A stretch of 5,488 bases of DNA from the NCBI GenBank assembly GCA_900554995.1, contig USJJ01000107.1:1-5488 (forward strand). The letters are read 5' to 3'. A model generated the notes under the pieces. It was not told where the DNA came from. It did no database searches and was given only the letters and a program-made list of their open reading frames with translations. Shown in pieces: positions 1 to 5,488 of this stretch. How positions within the stretch are numbered: the first letter of the stretch is position 1; the number at the start of each line of letters is the position of its first letter. The position numbers were made by a program, and so were the translations under genes. Origin of the DNA: an uncultured Ruminococcus sp. Its GTDB lineage: Bacteria > Bacillota > Clostridia > Oscillospirales > Acutalibacteraceae.

Positions 1-542
1 CTGATAATCGCTATTGTCGGCTCGGCGATCAGTGAAAGCTCCGATATTTCTCCCCTGCTGCTCATACCCATCTCGATAACCGCCGCCTGAGTGTCCGCCT
101 CAAGGCGAAGAAGAGTTCTCGGCAAGCCGATATTGTTGTTGAGGTTGCCCTCTGTCTTAAGGGTTTTGTATTTTTCATTGAGGACAAACCACGTCATTTC
201 CTTTGTTGTGGTTTTACCGACGCTTCCCGTCAGTCCGACAACGGGAATATCAAAAGTGGTTCTGTACCAGTGAGCAAGCTGCATAAGCGCCTTGTGGGTG
301 TCCTCAACCATGAGAAGAGGACCGTCGGCATCAACGCCGTGGTGAACGATCGCCGCAGAAGCGCCGTTTGCGAAAGCAGAAGCGGTGAAGTCGTGTCCGT
401 CAAAGTTTTCGCCCTTTATTGCAATATATATACATCCGGGTTTGCAGAGCCTTGAGTCAATACATACCTCATTGAACTCGGCGTCCCTGTTAAACGTTCC
501 TCCGACAACCTCGGCTATCTGTTTTAAAGTCATTTTAATCAT
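1..542 (-). CDS. murF: UDP-MurNAc-tripeptide--D-alanyl-D-alanine ligase (MurF), 5' part, cut by the window edge
   Basis: MurF is the cytoplasmic ATP-dependent ligase that adds D-Ala-D-Ala to UDP-MurNAc-tripeptide, the last step of soluble peptidoglycan precursor synthesis. About 180 N-terminal residues are visible of a usual ~450. They start MIKMTLKQIAEVVGG. A substrate-binding N-terminal domain with a DSR motif (residues 29-31) covers roughly residues 1-95. The Mur-ligase P-loop TGSVGKTT follows at 105-112. The MurF-typical GNLNNNIGLP (132-141) and EMGMSSRGEI (157-166) separate it from MurE, MurC and MurD. The frame is open to the window edge. Two in-frame ATGs compete. One at 542 overlaps the murE stop by 8 nt and has GGAG 12 nt upstream. 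One at 533 begins 1 nt after the murE TAA and has no good Shine-Dalgarno. I prefer 542. Either way it is tightly coupled to murE. Confidence 0.96.
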   Translation of the reverse strand, partial: MIKMTLKQIAEVVGGTFNRDAEFNEVCIDSRLCKPGCIYIAIKGENFDGHDFTASAFANGASAAIVHHGVDADGPLLMVEDTHKALMQLAHWYRTTFDIPVVGLTGSVGKTTTKEMTWFVLNEKYKTLKTEGNLNNNIGLPRTLLRLEADTQAAVIEMGMSSRGEISELSLIAEPTIAII

Positions 543-1980
543 CTTTAAAATTCGCTCCATTATCAAGTATTTGCTTTACGATCTCACGCTCGTCGTAATG
601 TATTTTTTCGGTTCCGAGAATCTGGTATCTCTCGTGACCCTTTCCGGCGATGAGGACCGTGTCTCCCGGCTCAGCCTCGACTATCGCCGCTTTAATCGCC
701 TGCGTTCTGTCGGCTGTCCTGATATAATTATTCTTATCAATATTACCGACAATATCATCAATTATACGCTCGGGATCCTCCGTTCTCGGATTGTCGGACG
801 TGACATAGACAAGATCCGAATATTTGCAGGCAATTCTGCCCATCAGCGGTCTCTTGGTTCTGTCACGGTCTCCGCCGCAGCCGAACACGGTTATTATTCT
901 TTTGTCATATATATCCCTTACCGTTTTCAGCACATTTTCCAGCGAATCGGGAGTGTGTGCAAAATCAATAAGTATATGTATATTTCTGTTGTTCGGAATC
1001 TTTTCGATTCTGCCGCGAACCGTTTTCATTTCCGCCACCGCTCTGACTGCGCGCTTCATATCGACCTTCATCACAATACCGACAGCCAGCGCCGCAAGAG
1101 AATTATACACGGAAAATTTTCCGATTACATCATAAGCTATTTCATACCTGCCGCTTTCACAGGCGAGGGTATATACAACTCCGCCGTGATTGAGCTTTAC
1201 ATTTTCGGCTTTTATGTCCGCATTGCCGTCAATCGCAAAGGTAACAACCTTTTCCGCCGCATTCCTTTTCATCATTTCGGCGAAGCTGTCATCCGCATTG
1301 ATTATGCAAACAGAGCTGTTCCGCATAAGGATTGCCTTTGCCTTTGCATATTCCTCCATACTTCCGTGATAATCAAGATGCTCACGCGTGAGATTTGTGA
1401 AAACGCCGATGTCAAAATGTATCCCGTAGGTTCGCTCCTGCGAAAGTGCCTGCGACGAGGCCTCGATAATGCAAACGTCGCAGCCTGCCATTTTCATCAT
1501 ATAAAGATATCGGTGGAGCACGGATGGATTCGGAGTTGTGTAATCCGAGGGATATTTTTCATTGCCGATCATAACATCGACCGTGCCGATGACCCCGACC
1601 TTGTAGCCGTTTTCCTCAAGTATCTTTTTGATGATAAATGTCGTTGTGGTTTTGCCGTTCGTTCCCGTGACGCCGATCATCTTGAGCTTTCTGTGGCAAT
1701 TGCCGTAATAATTGGCGCACATCAAGGCGTATGCTTCCCTTGTATTTTCAACAACTATGCAATTTCTTATTCCTATATTGTGATCGCATATTACAACCGC
1801 CGCACCTCTTTCGAGAGCCTTGCGGGCATAATCGTGACCGTCATTTTTCTTTCCCTTTACACAAACGAAAACGCTTGAATTCCTTACCTTTCTTGAATCA
1901 TCGGTGACGCTTGAGATCTCGGGATTCAAAGGATATCCTCCGAGAACCTCAACACCGTCAAGCAATTCATAGAGCTTCAT
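535..1980 (-). CDS. murE: UDP-MurNAc-L-Ala-D-Glu:meso-diaminopimelate ligase (MurE)
   Basis: This cytoplasmic ATP-dependent ligase adds the third residue of the peptidoglycan stem peptide. The 481-residue protein has the usual family length and all three domains. The N-terminal UDP-binding part includes DDSR (27-30). The central ATPase domain has the P-loop TGTNGKTT (105-112), YTTPNP (147-152), EASSQAL (173-179) and the NLTREHLDYHG stretch (196-206). In the YAKAKAIL stretch, K215 fits the lysine that is carbamylated in the family. The C-terminal domain has GCGGDRDRTKRP (367-378), DNPR (396-399) and GKGHE (446-450). In the characterised family, the arginine of DNPR recognises meso-diaminopimelate, whereas L-lysine enzymes differ there, so meso-DAP is the inferred substrate. 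The ATG at 1980 follows a G-rich site by 7 nt and the PBP stop by 23 nt. The TAA at 537-535 abuts or overlaps the murF start. Confidence 0.97.
   Translation of the reverse strand: MKLYELLDGVEVLGGYPLNPEISSVTDDSRKVRNSSVFVCVKGKKNDGHDYARKALERGAAVVICDHNIGIRNCIVVENTREAYALMCANYYGNCHRKLKMIGVTGTNGKTTTTFIIKKILEENGYKVGVIGTVDVMIGNEKYPSDYTTPNPSVLHRYLYMMKMAGCDVCIIEASSQALSQERTYGIHFDIGVFTNLTREHLDYHGSMEEYAKAKAILMRNSSVCIINADDSFAEMMKRNAAEKVVTFAIDGNADIKAENVKLNHGGVVYTLACESGRYEIAYDVIGKFSVYNSLAALAVGIVMKVDMKRAVRAVAEMKTVRGRIEKIPNNRNIHILIDFAHTPDSLENVLKTVRDIYDKRIITVFGCGGDRDRTKRPLMGRIACKYSDLVYVTSDNPRTEDPERIIDDIVGNIDKNNYIRTADRTQAIKAAIVEAEPGDTVLIAGKGHERYQILGTEKIHYDEREIVKQILDNGANFKDD
555..558 (-). promoter_or_regulatory. 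Candidate ribosome binding site for murF
   Basis: GGAG lies inside the 3' end of murE, 12 nt before the ATG at 542 and 21 nt before the ATG at 533. The spacing is long for the first start and too long for the second, so the site mildly favours the start at 542. Translational coupling to murE may make a strong site unnecessary. Confidence 0.4.
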
Positions 1981-1987
1981 TAATTGA

Positions 1988-1992
1988 CCCCC
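1988..1992 (-). promoter_or_regulatory. Ribosome binding site of murE (GGGGG)
   Basis: A run of five G lies 7 nt before the murE ATG, within the 23-bp gap after the PBP stop codon. It is an imperfect Shine-Dalgarno (no GGAG core), but its position is right and it supports the ATG at 1980 as the start. Confidence 0.55.
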
Positions 1993-2003
1993 GCTAAAAA
2001 TTA

Positions 2004-4316
2004 TCAGTGATCCGAAACTCCCGACGTGGTTCTGAAATAAACGGTAACGGTAGAGCCGTACTCTATTTCAGAACCCTTTTCGGCGCTCTGACGGTAAGCC
2101 GTCATACTCTCCTCCGAAAGGGAATTTCCCGATACCTTTATATTTATGCCCGCATTTATTGCGGCATAGTTTGCCTCTGTTATCGTCATTCCGAGGAAAT
2201 CCGGAACAACCGTTTTCAGCTTTTTCTTCTGATCCTCCGTATAGAGGACAATTACTCCGCCCTGCGGAATATACTGTCCCGACGCAGGCATCTGCGAAAT
2301 AACCTTGTCGCCCTCGCCGACGACTCTTACGCTGAATTTATCATTTTCAAGAGAGGACTGAGCCTCGCTTACATCGTTTCCGATAACGCTCGGAACCTGC
2401 ACGTCAAGAAGTGCCTTTTCCGAATCGTTGTACTGACGCTCGACATTGAGATATGTGAGCGTTTTCTCGATAACCTCGCCCGCTACGGGAGCTGCGACAG
2501 CGCCGCCGCCCGTCGCTCCCTCCGGCTCGTCAACAACGATCAGGACTGTTACGCTCGGGTCGTTTGACGGAGCAACGCCGACGAACGAAGCGGCAACCTC
2601 GCCCACGTTGTTGAGCTTATCGGAAGTACCTGTTTTTCCGCCGACACGGTAGCCTGCAACATATGCGTTACGAGCCGTTCCGTTGAGAGCAACCTGCTCC
2701 ATCGACGCCATAATCTTTTCGGAGGTTGACTCCGAAACAACCTGCCTTTTTTCAACGGGCTGAGTCTGCGAAACAACATTGCCCTCATTGTCAAGGGTCT
2801 TGCTGACAACATACGGCTGCATCAGCTTGCCGTCGTTTGCAATTGCGTTGATCGCAGTGACCATCTGAATCGGAGTAATCTGGAACGACTGACCGAACGA
2901 CGAGCTGGCAAGGTTAACCTTTGTCATATCGTCCTTTTTGAAGTAGGTAACTCCCTCCTTGGGGGCTGCCTCACCCGGAAGATCAATGCCTGTTTTTTCG
3001 GTAAAGCCGAAGCCCTCGAAATATTTGTAGAATGTATCAACGCCGAGGCGCTGACCGATTGTTATAAAAAACGGGTTGCAGGAATTCATAAGACCCTCTG
3101 TCAGGGTTTGAGTTCCGTGACCTGCGGTGTTGTGGCAGGAATAAACTCTGTCTGCAACGGTGATTGAACCTGTACAGGTGTATTTTTCATCGTACTTGAC
3201 GGCGTTCTCCTCAAGACCTGCCGCCATTGTTATGACCTTGAATACCGAACCCGGCTCATATGTGTCGGATATAGCTCTGTTGCGCCACTGGGAGTACATT
3301 GCCTCCTCGGTTGCGGAGTCCTTTTCTTTTCCGTCCGACATTTTGTCGATATTTTCCTTTGTTTTTTTGTCGTGGATCGTGTACGGGTCGTTGAGGTCGT
3401 AATCCGACTTTGTCGACATTGCAAGGATTGCGCCCGTCTTAACGTCCATTACTATTCCCGTACAGCTCTTCGCCTTACTTGTTTCATAGCAGGCGGAAAG
3501 CGAATTTTCAAGATATCTCTGAATCGTCTCGTCGATCGTCAGGACAAGGCTTGTGCCCTGCTTTGCCTCGTAAACCGACTTATATTCGATGTCCTGCGCA
3601 ACGGAGGAATTGCTCCTTGCCGAGATAACTCTGCCGTCAACGCCCGTAAGCGTGCTGTTATAGTAGGATTCAAGACCCGAAAGACCGTTGTTATCCATTC
3701 CCGTGAAGCCGATAATCTGCGAGGCGAGCGACGAATACGGGTAATAGCGCTTTACGTCCTCGTCGATCATTATAACCGAGCCGTAGCTCTGATCCTCGTC
3801 CTTTTTATTCCTGAACGTTCCCTTGATAAACGCCTCGATCTTATCCTTGGCTTCCTTCTCGACCTTTGTCTTAATGCTGACGCTGTTGTACTGCTTATAC
3901 GAAGCCTTATCCTCAAGATATTTTCTCGTCACGCCGAGCGTGCTTGTGAGTATCGAATAAACCTTTTCCTGCGCCGCCGACGGAATATTGTTAAATTCCG
4001 TTGCGTTGAGCGATATTTTCCACGCCGACGCGCTTCGGGCAAGCACCGACATATTGGCGTCGTAAATAACTCCCCTCTGCGCCGTGATTGACGTATCGCT
4101 GAGCTGCTGCGTCTCCGCCCTCGTTTTGAAGTAATCGCCCTTGACAAGCTGAGAATACGCAAGTCCGAATATTGAAGAACCGAATCCGAGAATGATTATA
4201 ACGGCAAGCAGCATCATCGTTCTTTTCTGGAGATTTTTCATTATTATTTTTTTGGGTTTAAGAACGTTTCTTCCATTCTTTGGCAAGCCGATCATCCTTT
4301 CCCGGGTCAAATTCAT
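2004..4316 (-). CDS. ftsI/spoVD: Class B penicillin-binding protein (peptidoglycan D,D-transpeptidase, SpoVD/FtsI family) with two PASTA domains
   Basis: This membrane-anchored transpeptidase crosslinks peptidoglycan at the septum or, if it is a SpoVD, in the spore cortex. In the 770-residue reading, a short basic cytoplasmic tail precedes one membrane segment (about 33-55). The N-terminal pedestal domain follows, with RGVIYD at 81-86 and GLSGLE at 211-216. The transpeptidase domain has all three active-site motifs: SVFK (S357 nucleophile, K360), SCN (412-414) and KTG (561-563). Two PASTA repeats end the protein (about 638-695 and 701-764). A lysine/glutamate-rich stretch at about 313-343 sits just before the active-site segment. 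C394 and C413 lie 37 and 56 residues after the catalytic serine, close to the redox cysteines of Bacillus SpoVD. Its place between ftsL and murE is standard. The start is uncertain: ATGs at 4316, 4295 and 4241 lack well-placed Shine-Dalgarno sites, while a TTG at 4286 has one. Whether it serves division, sporulation or both cannot be told from sequence. Confidence 0.95.
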   Translation of the reverse strand: MNLTRERMIGLPKNGRNVLKPKKIIMKNLQKRTMMLLAVIIILGFGSSIFGLAYSQLVKGDYFKTRAETQQLSDTSITAQRGVIYDANMSVLARSASAWKISLNATEFNNIPSAAQEKVYSILTSTLGVTRKYLEDKASYKQYNSVSIKTKVEKEAKDKIEAFIKGTFRNKKDEDQSYGSVIMIDEDVKRYYPYSSLASQIIGFTGMDNNGLSGLESYYNSTLTGVDGRVISARSNSSVAQDIEYKSVYEAKQGTSLVLTIDETIQRYLENSLSACYETSKAKSCTGIVMDVKTGAILAMSTKSDYDLNDPYTIHDKKTKENIDKMSDGKEKDSATEEAMYSQWRNRAISDTYEPGSVFKVITMAAGLEENAVKYDEKYTCTGSITVADRVYSCHNTAGHGTQTLTEGLMNSCNPFFITIGQRLGVDTFYKYFEGFGFTEKTGIDLPGEAAPKEGVTYFKKDDMTKVNLASSSFGQSFQITPIQMVTAINAIANDGKLMQPYVVSKTLDNEGNVVSQTQPVEKRQVVSESTSEKIMASMEQVALNGTARNAYVAGYRVGGKTGTSDKLNNVGEVAASFVGVAPSNDPSVTVLIVVDEPEGATGGGAVAAPVAGEVIEKTLTYLNVERQYNDSEKALLDVQVPSVIGNDVSEAQSSLENDKFSVRVVGEGDKVISQMPASGQYIPQGGVIVLYTEDQKKKLKTVVPDFLGMTITEANYAAINAGINIKVSGNSLSEESMTAYRQSAEKGSEIEYGSTVTVYFRTTSGVSDH
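4295..4299 (-). promoter_or_regulatory. Possible ribosome binding site pointing to a TTG start for the PBP
   Basis: AAGGA lies 8 nt before an in-frame TTG at 4286-4284, which would give a PBP 10 residues shorter than the reading from the ATG at 4316. The upstream ATG has no recognisable Shine-Dalgarno in the 20 nt before it. The ATG at 4295 shares its first base with this motif, so the motif cannot serve it. The site is suggestive only. Confidence 0.3.
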
Positions 4317-4336
4317 TCTGTCTATAAAATCACTCT

Positions 4337-4363
4337 AAGGGCGGATAAAAGAAATCCGCCCTT
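4337..4363 (-). repeat. Perfect 10-bp inverted repeat (hairpin) between ftsL and the PBP gene
   Basis: AAGGGCGGAT and its exact reverse complement ATCCGCCCTT (stems 4337-4346 and 4354-4363) flank a 7-nt loop. In the minus-strand transcript the loop is UUCUUUU. The hairpin lies in the 87-bp gap after the ftsL stop and ends 20 nt before the PBP ATG. Neither side is followed by a T-tract, so a standard intrinsic terminator is unlikely in either direction. It could be a processing or stability element, a weak attenuator, or a structure that affects translation of the PBP. The inverted repeat is certain; its function is unknown. Confidence 0.75.
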
Positions 4364-4403
4364 GCCGTTCATATCATAATTATGTCTGATATTCGTTTTG
4401 TAT

Positions 4404-4877
4404 TCATCGGTCAGTGTCCTCTTGCTTCTGTGCGGTATCATCTTCGGACATATCGAAATATCTCACCTGGTAGCTCTCCCTCTTTACAAGTCCGAGCTTT
4501 GTCTGTGCGTATTCCTCAATTTTATCCATTGACATAAGCGAATTAAACTGCATCTGAAGTCTGACATTCTCGCTCTGAGCGATTTTAAGCTCCGACTTCT
4601 GATCCGCAAGCTCCGCCTGACAGTTTGTCAGCATAACTCTGCTGTATATAAGCGAACCGAGAATAAGCAGTGCAACGATAGCTATAACTCCCGCTCTGAG
4701 AGCCGCTATTCTGCTGGCTTTGATCTCCGTCTGTGCCTGCTCAAAGCTGATCGGCTTGGAGCTGATAACTTCGGGCATCTGAATTTTTTTCTTTTTTCTC
4801 TCAACGGGCGTATATCCGTTTTTTGTATTGTCGAATAGATCGAGATCAAGTGCCAAACCGTCGTTACGATTAGCCAT
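4404..4877 (-). CDS. ftsL: FtsL/DivIC-like septum-formation membrane protein
   Basis: This is a small bitopic division protein. Family members form a complex with FtsB/DivIC and FtsQ/DivIB that recruits and activates the septal FtsW-PBP pair. The 157-residue protein has a cytoplasmic N-terminus with a basic RKKKK patch (28-31 and following) and one membrane helix (about 62-79). A polar, heptad-like extracytoplasmic segment (about 80-118) is likely a coiled coil. Then comes a DKIEEYAQTKLGLVK stretch (118-132) typical of the FtsL/DivIC family, and an acidic tail. The family diverges quickly, so the call rests on architecture, this motif and the position between rsmH and the PBP gene. I chose the ATG at 4877 because AAAGGAG lies 8 nt upstream. 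An in-frame TTG at 4895 would add six residues but would overlap that site. FtsL and DivIC are hard to tell apart by sequence alone; gene order favours FtsL. Confidence 0.88.
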   Translation of the reverse strand: MANRNDGLALDLDLFDNTKNGYTPVERKKKKIQMPEVISSKPISFEQAQTEIKASRIAALRAGVIAIVALLILGSLIYSRVMLTNCQAELADQKSELKIAQSENVRLQMQFNSLMSMDKIEEYAQTKLGLVKRESYQVRYFDMSEDDTAQKQEDTDR

Positions 4878-4885
4878 ATCCGGTG

Positions 4886-4892
4886 CTCCTTT
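4886..4892 (-). promoter_or_regulatory. Strong ribosome binding site of ftsL (AAAGGAG)
   Basis: AAAGGAG lies 8 nt before the ATG at 4877. It is the best Shine-Dalgarno in the window and settles the ftsL start: the TTG at 4895 lies just upstream of, and reads through, this motif, so it is unlikely to be used. Confidence 0.85.
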
Positions 4893-4925
4893 CAAAATTT
4901 AACGTCATTTTATTTACTCTTCGTT

Positions 4926-5488
4926 TTATATTTTTTCTATTGCTCTCAACCGTGCGCTGTGCGCTCGGAAGTTTTCACCTACCTCGTTCTCGGTCGGTGC
5001 CTTCGACTTGAACGGGAGCCTGCCTCTCGGCTTTCTGCCGCAGACGCAAACGGGAAACTCGGGCGGGCAAATGCAGCCCTCGCAGAACTTATTGAACTTC
5101 TTTTTAACTATTCTGTCCTCAAGCGAATGGAACGTGATTATCGCTATTCTACCGGAGGGATTCAGCACGTCGAACATATCTTCAAGCGCCCTGTCGAGCT
5201 TTTCAAGTTCGCCGTTGACCTCTATTCTGAGAGCCTGGAAGGTCTTTCTTGCGGGATGTCCGTCCCTCTTCGCTTTCATCGGCATTGACGCCTTGATTAT
5301 ATCAACCAGCTCAAAGGTTGTTTCTATCGGCTTTTCCTGTCTCGCCTTGATGATATTCCTTGCAATCGACGGAGCAAATTTTTCCTCACCGTAGGTGTAA
5401 ATGATTTTTTGCAATTCACTTTGCGAGGCGGTGTTGACAAGATCAGCCGCACTCATACCCTCCATACTCATCCGCATATCAAGCGGCG
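4926..5488 (-). CDS. rsmH: 16S rRNA (cytosine-1402-N4)-methyltransferase RsmH (MraW), C-terminal part, cut by the window edge
   Basis: RsmH uses S-adenosylmethionine to methylate N4 of C1402 in the 16S rRNA decoding centre. About 186 C-terminal residues of a usual ~310 are visible. The N-terminal part with the main SAM-binding motifs lies beyond the window. The visible part opens with PLDMRM, a family signature. It continues with HPARKTFQALRIEVN, then ITFHSLEDRIVK, a cysteine-rich stretch (CEGCICPP, then PVCVCG) and the family-typical ending HSARLRAIEK. The frame runs off the right edge, so the ATG at 5477 is an internal methionine and not the start. The TAA at 4928-4926 lies 48 bp before ftsL. 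The gene is the usual upstream member of this cluster, with mraZ expected further upstream but not visible. Confidence 0.97.
   Translation of the reverse strand, partial: PLDMRMSMEGMSAADLVNTASQSELQKIIYTYGEEKFAPSIARNIIKARQEKPIETTFELVDIIKASMPMKAKRDGHPARKTFQALRIEVNGELEKLDRALEDMFDVLNPSGRIAIITFHSLEDRIVKKKFNKFCEGCICPPEFPVCVCGRKPRGRLPFKSKAPTENEVGENFRAHSARLRAIEKI

Noticed and set aside
385..1878. A 497-codon open frame on the plus strand, opposite murE and the start of murF.
   Set aside because: Its codons line up exactly with the murE codons on the other strand, so it stays open only because murE avoids TTA, CTA and TCA over this stretch; its stop at 1878 is opposite a TCA serine codon. The translation resembles no family I know, and murE explains the region fully.
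3372..4091. A 239-codon plus-strand open frame opposite the PBP gene, with a similar one at 2007-2567.
   Set aside because: Both are codon-aligned mirror frames of the PBP gene, which has all catalytic motifs. They are arginine-rich, low-quality translations without recognisable domains.
4337..4363. Intrinsic terminator between ftsL and the PBP gene.
   Set aside because: The stem is perfect, but no T-tract follows it on either strand, and a full terminator inside this cluster would cut off essential genes.
4364..4403. A promoter for the PBP gene, from an AT-rich stretch with CATAAT and TATGAT on the minus strand.
   Set aside because: No acceptable -35 element lies at 16-18 nt from either -10-like hexamer. 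AT-rich intergenic sequence yields such matches by chance.
4878..4895. A longer FtsL starting at the TTG at 4895.
   Set aside because: The six extra codons read through the Shine-Dalgarno AAAGGAG that serves the ATG at 4877, and the TTG has no site of its own.
1..5488. An undescribed system or mobile insertion within the window.
   Set aside because: Every gene belongs to the standard dcw order with intact frames and short gaps. There are no foreign genes, direct repeats or composition breaks that I can see.

Overview
This window is a stretch of the conserved division and cell wall (dcw) gene cluster, read entirely from the minus strand. In transcription order (from high to low coordinates) it carries the 3' part of rsmH (mraW), a complete ftsL-like gene, a complete class B penicillin-binding protein gene with two PASTA domains, a complete murE, and the 5' part of murF. 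Both end genes are cut only by the window edges. All five reading frames are intact and closely spaced.

The order rsmH-ftsL-pbp-murE-murF, the PASTA-bearing PBP, the DNPR (meso-diaminopimelate type) signature in MurE and the cysteine-rich C-terminal part of RsmH all point to a Gram-positive Firmicute. Clostridia is most likely, perhaps a Ruminococcus/Oscillospiraceae-like gut anaerobe with moderate GC. The family-level guess is an inference from protein style and was not tested by a search.

Layout: 5488-4926 rsmH (C-terminal 186 residues visible); 48-bp gap with a strong Shine-Dalgarno; 4877-4404 ftsL; 87-bp gap, the longest in the window, holding a perfect 10-bp inverted repeat but no clear promoter or U-tract; 4316-2004 PBP; 23-bp gap; 1980-535 murE; murF from 542 (or 533) to beyond the left edge, touching or overlapping the end of murE. 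No stretch over 300 bp lacks a gene. I saw no tRNA, rRNA, mobile element, CRISPR array or integration scar.

The genes serve one process. MurE and MurF build the pentapeptide on the cytoplasmic UDP-MurNAc precursor. The class B PBP crosslinks the resulting peptidoglycan outside the membrane, and the FtsL-like protein is a septal membrane partner of such a PBP. RsmH methylates 16S rRNA and is a traditional cluster member without a direct wall role. I found no undescribed system. The points most worth a second look are the SpoVD-like cysteine pair in the PBP, the hairpin in front of the PBP gene, and the unclear PBP start codon.
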